DNA from: Piromyces finnis
Taxonomy: Eukaryota > Neocallimastigomycota > Neocallimastigomycetes > Neocallimastigales > Neocallimastigaceae
Reading direction: 5' to 3'
Assembly (NCBI GenBank): GCA_002104945.1
Contig: MCFH01000026.1
Coordinates: forward strand, 434,001-498,000
DNA length: 64,000 bases
Part shown: positions 11,830-24,230 of the stretch, one piece after another
How the letters are laid out: every line of letters starts with the position of its first letter
How positions within the stretch are numbered: the first letter of the stretch is position 1
Program-made: the position numbers and the translations under genes
The notes under the pieces: generated by a model
Told to the model about the DNA's origin: nothing
What the model saw: the letters and a program-made list of their open reading frames with translations, nothing else
Database searches by the model: none

Positions 11830-14800
11830 ATGAATAATACTCAAGTTAAGAAAAAATCTCATAAAAGGTAATTCTTTATGTTATATTCTTAATAAATTTT
11901 ATTTTAAATACCATTGTTTTTTTTAAGAAAAAAAAAAAAAAGAATATAAAATTCTATATTATAATACATATTTTTTTTTAAAAAAAAAAGAATGGTATTA
12001 AAAAAAGATAAATTCAATAATATAGAAAGTGGGATTGTTGTTATTGTTAAAGCATACTTTTTTTTATTAAGATATCGTTTATTGGTTTGTTTATTTGTTT
12101 GTCTATTTTTTTTTTAATTATAATTAGTATTTAAAAAAATATAAACCTTTTCATAACCAAAACCAAAAATGCAAATTAATAAAGTTGAAAAAACAATTAT
12201 GGTTTAAAAAAAGGTTTTATTTTTTAAGGTGTAAAATAATTATAATTAAAAAAAATTTAAATCTATCTATATAAAAAAAGCATGCTTTAAATAATGCAAA
12301 GTGCTGAATTGTATATTATTGGATTTTTATCAGTAGTGTATTAGATTTTTTAGAACAATAACAACAACAATAGAGATTTGATATTGGTTTAAAAAAGGTC
12401 GTTTTTAAAGTTTTTAAATTTCAAAAAAATTAAAATTTTATTATTATTTATTTTTTTTAATTTTTATTTTCATTCACCTTGACTAAAAAAAAAAAAAAAA
12501 AAAGAAAATTCGAAGGGGATGAAAATCAACAACATCATTACTCTAAATCCCAAAAATTGGTGAGGGAAAGAAATAGAAAGGCAAAATTAAGAAAAAATCC
12601 AGCAATGTGTAAGTTTTATATTTTAAATATATAATTTAGTTTTTTGAAAAAAGAAATTGATTTGGTGAATTGTGAAATAGTTTAAGATGGAAAAAAAGAA
12701 ATGAAATATTGATTTTATTTTTTTACACTTTTTTTTTTTTAATTATTGTTTTTGATGAATGATATGGTCATGTAAATAGCTATATTTGAAGCTGGACGTG
12801 AACGTACAAAAAGAATTGTAAAAAAAGAATATCCAAGTATAAATTTAAATAAACCACCTTCTTCTATAGCTTCATTATCAACATACACCCCAAGAAATAA
12901 AAAGAATGATGAAAAATTGAGTAAAAATGAAAAAGAAAATAAAACAACCATTTATAAACGTACGACGTTTAGACTTCCGATTCGTGAACCTTCAGCACAA
13001 AATTTTGATATGTATTATTATTTAGCACCCAATTGTGAACCAGCTGCAGTAACCAATATTTTAGAACTTTACGATCAAACTAAATCAAAATTATTACAAA
13101 AGAAAAAAGCAATGAAAGCCAATACTTCTCTAAAACAAATTGATGGTGGGGAGGATCTTTCAAAAGAAAATGTTTTGAAGGATAAAGAAAATGATGTAAA
13201 AAAATCAACAAATTCTAAAAAGTCTAGTCATGCCACATCCAATAAAAAAAATCTTTCAGAAACTTCCCTTAAAAACAAAGGTATTTTAACCAAGAGTAAT
13301 ACCAATGTTGCAAATATTATAAAATCTGTCAAGGGTCATAAATTAGCCAAAGGTAATTTTATGAAAAATTGTTGAAAAAAATAGTTTAAACCTATAGTGT
13401 AGTATAGATTTTTTTTTTTTTACAATAAAATATTAAATCTATAGAAGTAAAGTAGTAGTATAAAAAATCTTTTTTTTTTTTAACAATACTAAACTTGTCG
13501 TATTAAAAATAGTATAGAAAATTTGATTTTTTTATTGTAATTTAAATATATGTTATGAAAAAAATATATTTCATAGAAAAAATTTATTTACTTATTCTTT
13601 TTTTTTTTTTCCCATTATAGATGCTAAAGGTAGTGCCGTTAAAATAGAAATATTAGATGATAATAAAGAAAATATTCCACCGTTGCATCATAATCAAAAC
13701 AATGCTACCATGAATTTACAATTTGTTGACTATCCTTCAGGTAATGGTATGGTAGGAACCACAACTGTTTCCGTAGGTAATAATAATGAAGAAGAAAATG
13801 AAATGGAGACAGAAAAATCAAGCAAAGTAAAGAAAGAAGATGAAGAAGTAAAAGAAGAAGACGCCATGGAAGGCAAACAAAAAAAGGTAAAACCTATTGT
13901 AGTTAATACTGTATCAGATGAAGATTTAGAAGAATTTTTCCGTGTTTTTGATGATTTAATTCCAATGTACCGTAGCTCTACTCAACTTCAAGAAGTTATC
14001 TTTGAAACCAGTCAAAAAGAATGGAATGAATGGTGTTACAAGGTAGAACAATGTGAAGAAGAAACCCATAGTTGGTTGGATGCTAGAATTATGTTTTACT
14101 CTCGTCGTATTATTGAATACCAAAAAGACTGGGCAGATTACTGGAACAAAAAAAAACAAAAGGAAAAGGAATTATTAGAAATGAGTTCCGATAGTATTTG
14201 TCCAACAACTCCTTCCTCATCTTCCGTTCTTCCATCAGATCCCATTAAATTGTTGGGATCATCTCCTCTTCCAAATTTACCATTAACCACAGATTCAGCA
14301 ACGACAAATACCTATGTTCCTTTCCAAACCCCAGATGAATCTGCCACTTCAATGCTTACCAGTAGTGAAGTTACACCCACAAAATCAAATATCAATACAA
14401 CTACGGCCTTTTCTAATCTTATGGTGGGAATGGAAGATATGGATATATCCTCCTTTTCTCTAGAATCCAATCAAGATCTTCTATCCAATATGTCACTTCT
14501 CTATGATACCACCTGCGGTCAAACCTGCTTTCCAAATTTAGATTATGGTTTAGACAGCACTTCTTCCTTTGACAGCATCGACCCCTTAAGCAATGCTACC
14601 ATTAATAATGACTATTGTAACTGGCTTAGTTCACATCCTTCCTCCTCCCTTTCTGTGGATGACTTTATCTTTAACCCTTCCCAAGATCCCAACCTTTCCC
14701 TTCTTTTAAATTCTGCTGCCATTACCGGCTCCACTATACCAACCCCTACCCCAACCCTAAACTTTTTAAATCCCTTAGGCGCCACTTCATCCTCTTTAAA

Positions 14801-15593
14801 TCCAGCCCTTTCCATTTTTGATACCAATTATGCCACCTCTACTTCTACTCCAGATAATATAATAATACCACCCACATCCTTGGTAAGATTTCCAACTACC
14901 TCCTCCACGGCTTCTCTTATTGATTCCTTTGCAAATCTTGATCCAAATCAAGAAGAAGTAAAGGAAGGAAGGGAAGAAGAAGAAGAAGAAAAGAGAGAAA
15001 AGGGAGAAAAAGAAGTGGAAGGTACTAAAGAAAAAGCAAATCAATTAAATGAAGAAACACTTTCCATTCCTACCGCTTCAACCGATGCATTAACTGCTAA
15101 TGATGCTGCTGCCATGACTTCTTTATTTTCCCATGATTTAGGAATAGATCTTCTCTTCCGACAAGACCAAAATGACCTCAAAGAAAATATCACTTTGGAA
15201 AATATGAATGTAGAAAACATCCAAGCCAACCTACCCTTAAACAACGCGTCAAAGGAAACCCCAAAGATGACCATTAAAACCGTAACGGATGCCTTAATGA
15301 CCCCAACCAAACCAAAAGAATGTATTCCACCTACGGTAGACATTATTGTTGATAGTTCAACCAATGACGATAAGAAAATTTCAGAATTTGCAACGCCTCT
15401 CTATATAAAACCACCTGCTAAAGATATATTTTCTACAATACCAAAATCATATCAAGAAATGTACAACGATAAGATGTATTCCCTTATTTCAACCCTTGAA
15501 CGTTGTGTACAAGATAAGGAAGATTTTTGGAAAGTTATGGAAGAATTTACATCCTCCATTCATACTCATGCTTCTGTTACGATTACTTGTTGA
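11830..15593 (+). CDS. KEN-motif protein, possible HURP/DLGAP relative (4 exons)
   Basis: Exons 11830-11867, 12505-12608, 12780-13352 and 13621-15593 join in phase to give 895 residues. Exon 1 is short and the exon 2 acceptor is A-rich, so the start is the weakest part. Seen: a basic N-terminus with RERNRKAK and IFEAGRERTKR; four KEN tripeptides (about residues 99, 176, 183 and 254, the last as DNKENIPP); an acidic and basic linker; a helical segment with several Trp (about 340-427, including FFRVFDDLIPMYRSS); a long Ser/Thr/Asn/Pro-rich region; and a C-terminus with DKEDFWKVMEEF. KEN followed by Pro is the usual form of an APC/C degron. The IF-x2-GR piece and the C-terminal FW-x-(V/M) helix recall the HURP/GKAP family of spindle-associated proteins, but the likeness is short. 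A cell-cycle role is therefore a hypothesis; otherwise the protein is unrecognised. Confidence 0.7.
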
Positions 15594-16521
15594 AAAAAAA
15601 AAGCAAACTATTTTTACTGCTATTACCTGTTGAAAAAAAAGGTTAAACATTACAAAGAATGAAATCAGTCAAATTCTATAAAGAAAAGAAATCATTCTAA
15701 AAATTATTATTTTATTTTATTATTTTAATAAAAAAATCTATTAACAAGTTTAATACCTATTTTTTATCTTTTTTATTTAATTATTATTGTTATTTTAATA
15801 TTTAACGAAGAAAAAAAAAAAAGTTTTAGAATAATTTTTCGGTTCCTCTTTTTTTTTAAGAAAAAAAATAAAAAAAAAAAAATAAATTATTAAATTATTA
15901 CCTTTTATCCTTTTTGTACCAAAGTATTTTTTTTTTTTTATTATTATTTTTTACAGTTGTATAATTTTTTTTTTAAAAGATTTTTTATCTACAAAATTCT
16001 ACCTTTTTCTTTTTTTTTTACCACCAAAAAAAAAAGCAAATTTTTTTTAAAAAACTCTAAGCAAATAAAAAATAAAAATAAAAATGTTTATACTAATAAT
16101 AATAATAAAAAAAAAAATAGTTGCCTATTTTACTCTAATGAATACTATATAATAAAATGACCTGTAAATTCGTACGCATATTCTATACATTTTATTTTTA
16201 CTTTATAAAGTTTTTTTTTTAATTTATCTAAAAAAGAAGAAAAGTTTACTTTTTCTTATTTTATTATTAAACTTTTTTTTTTACTTGTTACTTTTTAAAA
16301 AGAAATGAAATGAAATGAAAAAAAAGAAAAAAAACTCTTTTATTTAATAATGCTTTTAAAGACAAAATTGTGTACCAACCCTACGGAAAAATAGTCACAT
16401 AAATATTAAATTAAAAATACCCATATTTTAATAATGTTTATGATGTTTAAAAAAAATTATAACGATAGCAATAAATAAATATAAATATATCTATATATAC
16501 TATGTATACTATGTATACTAT
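15594..16521. other. Intergenic, no gene seen
   Basis: AT-rich DNA between the KEN-motif gene and the dead LINE fragment. It holds only homopolymer runs and, at about 16485-16521, short tandem copies of TATACTATG directly before the LINE homology starts. Confidence 0.6.
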
Positions 16522-17106
16522 GTAATGATGGCAATAGTGAAGATAATAATTCTAATTTAGATAGTAATTTAGTTAATAATAGTAATAGTTTTAGTAATCG
16601 GGTGAATATTAATATGTGCAATAAAATATTTAAATTGGAAGAAGTTTTAACAATATCAATTCCAATCCAGGGGAATGGAAAGAACTTTGCAAGTGTCAGA
16701 TTCCATCGGGCATTTACGAAGAAATACCATTCTTGACGGTAACAGTGGAACTTTTAACCAAAATCCAATATTCAAAAGGTTTGAAGCAACATCCATGAGC
16801 GTCAATGCTGAAGAAACAGAAAGACAGGCTAGGAGGGCCAGCGTAACCAATGGAGATCATAATTTTGTTCCATGACAAAATTTTGATCTTTAACTCGGTA
16901 TGTCCCATTGGAAGTCAACTACAATTATTGTAAACTTTCTTACTTTAATTAAAATGACTCGAATACATCATACCCAATTTTTATTCATTTCATTTTTATT
17001 TATTTAAACCTATTTTTTTTTTATTATTATTTTTTGTAGCATGTATTATAATTTTAATTAAATTAATAATAAAGTTTAAAAAGATTTGATGCCGTTAAAA
17101 AAAAAA
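16522..17106 (+). mobile_element. 5'-truncated, degenerate LINE 3' end
   Basis: From GTAATGATGGCAATAGTG onward the sequence follows the C-terminal coding part and 3' UTR of the LINE copies at 21672-30914. It keeps the Ser/Asn codon run, the block around GCTGAAGAAACAG, the UTR with TTTTTATTCATTT, and the 3' terminus GATGCCGTT followed by an A run (17098-17106). Several small deletions and frame breaks make it non-coding. The truncation at the 5' side and the A tail are typical of target-primed reverse transcription. No clear target-site duplication was found. Confidence 0.9.
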
Positions 17107-17175
17107 TGTACCATATATGTATATACTATATTCTATATTGATGGATAATAATAACAAACTTTATAATAAATACAT

Positions 17176-17320
17176 AATAACAAATAACAAATAATAAATA
17201 ACAAATAACAAATAACAAATAACAAATAACAAATAACAAATAACAAATAACAAATAACAAATAACAAATAACAAATAACAAATAACAAATAACAAATAAC
17301 AAATAACAAATAACAAATAA
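17176..17320. repeat. AACAAAT heptamer minisatellite
   Basis: About 20 tandem heptamers AACAAAT, a few with a missing base. Because the unit is 7 nt, the minus strand stays open in several frames and yields spurious Leu/Phe/Val/Ile-rich reading frames. It begins about 70 bp after the poly(A) end of the LINE fragment. Confidence 0.95.
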
Positions 17321-19125
17321 TAATAAAATAATACATCTATTTTATTCAATATTTATTTTAATTTTAATATGATACTTTTTTTTTCATTATAAACAATAAT
17401 AATAAGCAAATATTAAACTTTTTTGTTAAATGTCACATATTCATTGAAATTTTATTATTCTTCTCCTACTCCTTTTTTTTTTTTTATCTTTCTTTGTTTC
17501 ATTGTTTTTTTTTTTTTTCTACTATGAAAAGTAAATTGATGGCGCTTAATCCATAGAAAATATAAAACTATTCCAAATACATTTCAATTTCATTTTCATT
17601 TCAACTTCATTCTAATTTCACTTTCTATACCTTTTTTTACTTTGTGTTTTTTCTTTCTATTTTTATGTCAACAATTTTTTTTTTTTTTGTAACTTTTAAT
17701 TATAATTAAATACAAAAAAATATGAACACAAAATAAATTAAAAACATAATTAATTTATTAAATAAACTTTATTAATTAACAAAACAGAATTTCTGTTTTA
17801 TAGTTTAGTGCTTATCTTAAATTTTATTGGTCCCCTTTATTACAAAATAATGTGTATCATGTAACTTTAATTTAAAAAATAAAGATTGTTGAAAATAATA
17901 ATAATAATAAAAAACGATTGTTTTCATATATTATTTAATATATTTAGTTTATTTATTTTGTATTAGAAATACTATTATCTAATATATTACAATAGAATTA
18001 AATTTTATTTCTTTGTATTTTTTTACTATAAAAATACAATGAGAAAAATGTCCATAAAAATAGAATTGATAGAAAATTCTAATGATCATTATAACACAAA
18101 AAAAATAAAGAAATAAAATTTATATATTGGGAAAAGATGAACATTAAATGAATTAATTGAATTGACATAAATTAGAATATATTCTAATAAATGTCACCAT
18201 AGAATGTTACATTCAGAAATTGGCAGGCAAAACTTTTTTGACGATGAACGACTAAGGACTTATTTTTAGTAAATGAATACACTATTATAAACTAAATAAA
18301 TATTATGAATTTGAACATTGGAATTAAAATGATAAATGTCGATGAAGTTGATACTATTGTTATGGTATATACAATGTATATAGTATATAGTGATCATTGA
18401 TGCTGTACGTTAACTTCATACCATTCTATTTTATTTTTAGTATAGAGTGTATTAGTAGTCTAAAATAGTAAATGAATGAATTTATAATAATTTAAATAAT
18501 TAATTAGTATTATTTTCTTATATTAAAAATGTCATTTTCAATGAGTGCTTAAAAATAATATATATTAATATATTATATAATATAATGAAATAATTTAAAA
18601 AGGTATTCCATCATAAATTAACAATATATTTGGATTTAATTTATTGTTAAAAAATTTTTTTATGACGACATTTTTTTTTAAAAAAATGTCTTAAAAATAA
18701 TTATTTCATCATAAATTAGAAAATTGAATGATTTCAAAAAGAGTATAAAAGGAAAGTCATTTTCTTTTTTTTTTTTTTTTAATAAAACAAAAAAAATTAG
18801 TAAAAATTAAAATAAAAAAAAAGAAACCAAAAAGATTGGTAAAAGAACTTTTTTTTATTGTAAAATATATTTTTTTTTTTCAAGCTTGATTAATTAATAA
18901 AAAAAGAAAAAGAAAAAAAAACAAAAAACCAAAGAAAAAAGCAAAAAGAAAATAATATAATTTTTATTTTTTTTTTATTATCACTTTTTAGAATAATATA
19001 ATAAATTTAAAAAAAAAAAAAAGGAATATTTTATAAAATATAATTTTTTTTTTTAAAAAAAGTCATATAAATTCATATAAATAATTTAAGATATAAATAA
19101 ATAAATAAATAAAATAAAATAAAAA
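17321..19125. other. Intergenic and upstream region of the CotH gene
   Basis: No coding signal was found. The last ~350 bp before the CotH start are dense in alternating poly(A) and poly(T) tracts, ending in AAATAAATAAATAAATAAAA just before the ATG. This may be a nucleosome-poor promoter; no specific operator could be named. Confidence 0.5.
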
Positions 19126-20817
19126 ATGATGTTTAAACAACTTTTATCCTTTGCTTTCTTTGCTGGTGCTGCTTTCAGTAGAAATGCCACTTTCAAGTTA
19201 ATTTCCTTTGGCTCAAAGGCTCAACTTCAAATTGTTGATGGAAATATTTATGATTTATCTTTATTAAATGATGATATTTTATACGGTACTACTGTTAGTG
19301 ATGCTCCAGAAGGTTCCTTCAAATATTATTACATTATTGATGGTAAAAAGGAAAGTTTTAAACGTACTTTTAAAAAAGGTGATACCTCTACTCACAATGA
19401 ATTCTTTGGTAGAAAGGATACCCTAAAGGAACTTAAAACTTTTAAACGTCCAGAAAATTTCAAAACTTGGGATAGAACTATTGGAAAAACCGAACTTTTT
19501 GATGATTCTTACATTCCAACCATCCATATTACCGGTAGTAAGGCTAAAAAATTCTTTAAAAATCCAGTCAAATATGAAGATTCCAAATTAGAAAAGGTCA
19601 CTTTCTACCTTAGAGATTCTGTTGAAACTTTTACCAATGTTTCTTCTTCTGCAAAGAACTACGAATTCAGTAAATTCCAAATTAAAATGAAATTAGGTAA
19701 AAATTCTCAAGGTACTAAAGGTTTCAATGGTAGATACGTCTTAAAATTACGTAATGGTGGTGAAGATCCAATTAATCTTCGTCAAGTAATTTACGGTAAT
19801 ATTATTCGTGAACTTGGTATGCCAGCCCTTCATTCTGTAATGTGCCGTGTTTACTATGAAAAGAAACCAGCTGGTTTCTATACTTTACAAGAAACTGTTC
19901 CAACCGAATCTTTTGTTAACACTGAATTCTACGGTAACCCAAAAACTGGTGTTGCTAGTCCTCCAAAGAAGATTGGTTACATCTTTGATGGTACTACTGG
20001 TTCTGACTTTGAATACAAGAAAAATGATGAAGACTACTACTCTGTCTTTGATATGACTTCTGATGATCAAAGTTATGATCGTTTAATCGCTTTCACCAAA
20101 GCTATCAAGAATCTTAACCCATTCAATGAAAAGGAATTAGCTTCCTTTGAAAAAAAATGGTTCGATATTGATACTTTCCACAAGGCTATGGCTATGGAAT
20201 ATTTAACTGGTGATTGGGATGGTTATTGGTACACAACTGCTAATTTTGCTATCTACGATGATCCAAACGAATCTACCAAAAATACCTACAAATTCTACTT
20301 TATTACTCAAGATCATGATGAAACTTTTGGTGTCGGTTTAGATGATGATATTAATACCGTTGGTCACAAATTCCCAGAAATTTCTTACACTACTATGCTT
20401 AACCGTACCTGGCATATTGCTGAAGATGATGCCAAGTACCGTACTCTTGTTGATAAATTCATTGCTTCCACTCCAAGTCTTCATAAGCGTTTCCAAGATA
20501 CTCTTTTCGCTATTGTTAAGAACATCTTTAACCCAGTTGCTTTCAGAGATGTTGTTGATTCTTACTATGATCGTTATGAACCAGAAGTTAAATGGGATTA
20601 CTCTTTCACTCGTCCATACGTCGTTAAGGATCAATACCCAGATTATGGTTACAAGGATTTCGTTGACGGTTTTGAAGGTGAAATTGAAGGTGTTGATTGG
20701 AGTCTTTACGAATGGGTTAAACTTAGATCTGAAGCTATTAAAAAGGAATTCTGTATTACCTGGGAAGGTGATGCTAACCCACCAAAAGAAACTTGTGTTC
20801 CAAAGGTTCAATTTTAA
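19126..20817 (+). CDS. Secreted CotH-family kinase-like protein
   Basis: Single exon, 563 residues. Residues 1-18 (MMFKQLLSFAFFAGAAFS) form a signal peptide; a second in-frame ATG follows at once, and the first was chosen. The CotH core is recognised by the KLRNGGEDP block with the downstream Arg-rich helix (about 207-225), GFYTLQE (about 250), TGDWDGYWYTTANF (about 361-374) and FITQDHDETFG (about 391-401). The paired Asp-rich motifs correspond to the metal-binding active region of CotH atypical protein kinases. Gut fungi carry many CotH proteins, often with dockerins; none is visible here, and the C-terminus is a short Cys-containing tail (CITWEGD to ETCVPK). Codons are unusually rich in TTC, TAC, AAG, CCA and GGT compared with neighbouring genes, which suggests high expression. 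The substrate is unknown. Confidence 0.93.
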   Translation: MMFKQLLSFAFFAGAAFSRNATFKLISFGSKAQLQIVDGNIYDLSLLNDDILYGTTVSDAPEGSFKYYYIIDGKKESFKRTFKKGDTSTHNEFFGRKDTLKELKTFKRPENFKTWDRTIGKTELFDDSYIPTIHITGSKAKKFFKNPVKYEDSKLEKVTFYLRDSVETFTNVSSSAKNYEFSKFQIKMKLGKNSQGTKGFNGRYVLKLRNGGEDPINLRQVIYGNIIRELGMPALHSVMCRVYYEKKPAGFYTLQETVPTESFVNTEFYGNPKTGVASPPKKIGYIFDGTTGSDFEYKKNDEDYYSVFDMTSDDQSYDRLIAFTKAIKNLNPFNEKELASFEKKWFDIDTFHKAMAMEYLTGDWDGYWYTTANFAIYDDPNESTKNTYKFYFITQDHDETFGVGLDDDINTVGHKFPEISYTTMLNRTWHIAEDDAKYRTLVDKFIASTPSLHKRFQDTLFAIVKNIFNPVAFRDVVDSYYDRYEPEVKWDYSFTRPYVVKDQYPDYGYKDFVDGFEGEIEGVDWSLYEWVKLRSEAIKKEFCITWEGDANPPKETCVPKVQF

Positions 20818-21539
20818 AATTAATTTATACTGCATTGGGTAGAAAAGGAACTATTTTCTTAGGTAGGTTTATATGTTTTTTTTAAATAAATGAAAAAAAA
20901 AAACATTACCTAGGCTAAAGCAAAAAATAAAAAAATTAAAAAAAAAAAAAGATATTATTAATATCAATCTATTAATAGTTTAAAAAAGAAATTTATATAT
21001 ATTATATATTATCAAATTTATATATATCTTATTTAGAAAAAAAGACATAAAAATATATTTTTATGTCAAAAAAAAAAAAAAAAAAAAGTATAAATATATA
21101 ATATCAACAATCTATAAAGAAAATATTTCATTATTTAATATCATCATTCTTTTTATTATATGTATATATATATTAACAATATTTTTTTTTTAGTAATTCA
21201 TAAATATATTTAACTCATATATATAATTAAAAAAAGAAAGAATAATAATATTTATTACAAAAAAAATAATATATATAAATTTACCCTTTTCACTTTTTAA
21301 ATTCGAATTTAATTTTTAAAAAGTGAAAAAAAAAAAAAAAAAAGAAAATGAAAAAATTTTATAAAATTTTAGAAAAAATAAAGAAATTAAAATTTAGCCA
21401 TTTTTTCTGGTTTAGGTTTTAAAAATTTTTTTTGGACGTAAAATTTCATAAATATTTTTGGTGGAATAAAAAGTTTACTTTTTTTTTTGAAAGAAAAATA
21501 TTGTTGTTTTTGTTGTTTTTGTTGTTGCTTAATAATAGC

Positions 21540-21595
<56 letters not shown>

Positions 21596-21671
21596 ATTCA
21601 TCAGGGTTGGTTTCTTTATTTTATTATTAGTAATTTGAAAAATTATATTTTTATCATGATGGTAAAAAGTT
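20818..21671. other. Intergenic between CotH gene and truncated LINE
   Basis: AT-rich DNA with a short inverted repeat around 21287-21325 (CTTTTTAAATTCGAATTTAA and its complement). It includes a 51-nt T run listed separately, then about 77 bp with no homology to the LINE copies. Confidence 0.55.
21544..21594. repeat. 51-nt poly(T) tract
   Basis: An uninterrupted run of 51 T. Its length is like that of LINE tails in this window, so it may be the poly(A) tail of a minus-strand insertion whose body is now only ~77 bp or unrecognisable. Slippage expansion is the simpler alternative. Confidence 0.9.
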
Positions 21672-23591
21672 ATGATATATTTAAAGAGTGTGAAGATCTC
21701 GGAGTCAGTTTAGGTGACACTCGATGCTGTGGTGGACTTTTTGCAGATGATATAGTTATTTGTGCTCCAACAAGAGGATGCTTAAAAAAGATGCTTAGAA
21801 GAGTTAATGAATGGGCCTTGTATAATGAAATGGAATTTGGTATCCAGAAGTGTTCAACGATGGTGATTCGTCCTGAATCAATAGAAAATCAGAACAAGAG
21901 AGATCCAACATTTTACTTAGCAGGACAACCCATTCCAACTACTGATTGTTATACTTATCTTGGTGTTCCATTTGATAAGAATCTGTCCCTTAAACCAGTT
22001 ATTAAAACTCTTAATAACAAGGTTTTGAAAGGGCTTTTTTCAGTCAGTAAATTCTTAAGAAATCCTAATATTCCTATTCCCTTCAAAAAGCTAGTACTTA
22101 ACTCACAAGTGATTAGCAGAGTTTCATACTTTGCACCATTACTTGGATCCAACAAAGCCAGGTCTAGAATTGCACAGAAGCATGTTAACAAAGGAATACG
22201 ATGGGTTGCCGGAGTTCATAAAGCTGTATCGTTTATATCTTTATACTCTATTTCAAAAGATTTGAATATTCCTCCATTGTCAGCCAAATGTGCATTAGCT
22301 CAGGTTAGATGTTTTAACAAATGGAAAAACTCGAATTGTATTATCTCATACCTTGTCAATTACATTCCTAAATTTAGAAAATACACGTGGTGCAAATCAA
22401 GTAGGACACTTGATAAAAAACTAAAGAAACATGGAGATGTTAAAGCAGTTAAAAACTTTTATTGGAAAGATCTCAAAGGGAATTCAATCAAAGCGCAATA
22501 TTATGATGATAATAAGTTTATTGATACTAAAGATTTTATTAAATTATGTTATGAGTACCCAGAGTTTGCCTATGGCTTCTACTGGCTATTGAAAGCAAGA
22601 AGCGGATACAAGTTGGATGCTAGAGTTGCCAAAGCTGCCAAATTTGTTGATCCAGTTTGTCCTAACTACTGTCCATGTTGCAAGTGTGGAGATCAAAGTA
22701 TTAAACATTGGTTATTAGATTGTCCAACATTTAGAGATATCCGTATTAAACATTATGATTCCATAGTCCAGCTATTAAATTTTTTCAGTCAACGTAATTC
22801 AAATAGTCCTATCAATAATAATGAAATTGATAATATCAGTAGAGATAGTAATAATATTAATAGTAATAGTAACAATAGTAATAATAACAATAGTAATAGT
22901 AACAATAGTAATAATAACAATAGTAGTAATAGAAATAATAATATTAGTAATGATAGCAATAGTGAAGATAATAATTCTAATTTAGATAGTAATTTAGTTA
23001 ATGATAGTAATAGTTCTAATAATCCGGTGAACATTAATGTGTATGATTATTCTAGTGTGTGCAGTAAAATATTTAAATTCCTTCTTGGGGGAAGAAGTTT
23101 TAACAATATCAATTACAATTCAAGGGAATGGAAAGAACTTTGTAAGCGTCAGATTCAATCTGGTACTAATGAAGGAACACCATTCTTGACGGTAACCGCG
23201 GAACTTCTAACCAAAATCATGCCTTTTGCTATTGGCCAGCAATGGTCAATGTTCAAAAGGTTTGAAGCAACATCCAAGAGCGTCAATGCTGAAGAAACAG
23301 TAAGACAGGCCAGGAGGGCCAGCGCAACCAATGGAGATCATAATTTTGTCCCATGATAAAATTTTGATCTTTGGCTCGGTGTCCCATTGGAAGTCAAATA
23401 CAATTATTATACTTTAGTATGATAGTGGCTTTCTTACTTTAATTAAAATTACTAGAATACATTATACCCAATTTTTATTCATTTGTGTTTATTTAAACAT
23501 ATTTTTTTTATTTTTATTTTATTTTAATTTTTATATTTCATGTATTATAATTTTAATTAAATTAATAATAAAGTTTATAATATTTGATGCC

Positions 23592-23627
<36 letters not shown>
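21672..23627 (+). mobile_element. 5'-truncated LINE copy with poly(A) tail
   Basis: Homology to the longer element begins inside the reverse transcriptase at ATGATATATTTAAAGAG, just upstream of the FADD active-site motif, and runs through the C-terminal zinc-knuckle (CPCCKCG...HWLLDC) to the stop at 23356. The 3' UTR ends GATGCCGTT plus 33 A (23595-23627). The frame is open throughout, so the copy is young, but it lacks the endonuclease and the first half of the RT and cannot act alone. It differs from the downstream copy by scattered point changes and retains a short UTR block (GATCTTTGGCTCGGTGTCC) that the other copy has lost. Confidence 0.95.
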
Positions 23628-23628
<1 letters not shown>

Positions 23629-24230
23629 ATTTTATCCATCGAATTTAAGTATTTGATGAATAAGTTGAATGTTTGATACTCAGGTAAGTTTGTATAGTAT
23701 TTAATTAGAAGAGTAATACATTTTGTTGCTGTATTTTTTTCTTTTATTCATGTATTCATGTAGTACTACTCTTCTCTTGTAAGAATCCAATGTAGTCAAC
23801 TTTAGCATTTGCATTGTATTTTTATATTCATGTAGCTATTGTTGTATTGTTTCTTGTAAGAGACTGATTCACTCTACATCATGTAAAAATACTATTCACA
23901 AGCTTTCTGGTGTCGACATTCTTGATTCAAATTTTTTACCAATTTAAATATTTAATGAAAAGTAAAGTCAAACAAGTTTAGTGTCAAAAGCGAATCGAAT
24001 TTACTAACAACAAACCAAAACTAGAATTTTTAAAGAAAATTTACAACTAGAATTCAAAAAAAAAAAAAAAAAAAAAAAGAAACTTTAAACAAAGCATCGT
24101 AACAATTTTTGTACTATCCAGTACTTTTAAGAAGAGAGAGAGAGACAGATTTTTTTCCATATACGTTATATTTATAATTTTTATTAGTATTTATTTTATA
24201 TTCAATATTTTTTAATTAGAATTAATTATC

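Noticed and set aside
17133-17349. Minus-strand frames rich in Leu-Phe-Val-Ile-Cys-Tyr
   Set aside because: Pure translation of the AACAAAT heptamer minisatellite in two frames.
19126-20817. Dockerin domain on the CotH protein
   Set aside because: The C-terminal ~60 residues contain only two Cys and none of the dockerin Cys/Trp/Gly pattern.
20338-20842. Overlapping frames on both strands at the 3' end of the CotH gene
   Set aside because: Shadows of the CotH reading frame, which has clear codon bias and conserved motifs.
22789-23034. Poly-Leu minus-strand frame in the LINE
   Set aside because: Complement of the AAT/AGT codon run that encodes Asn/Ser in the sense LINE frame.
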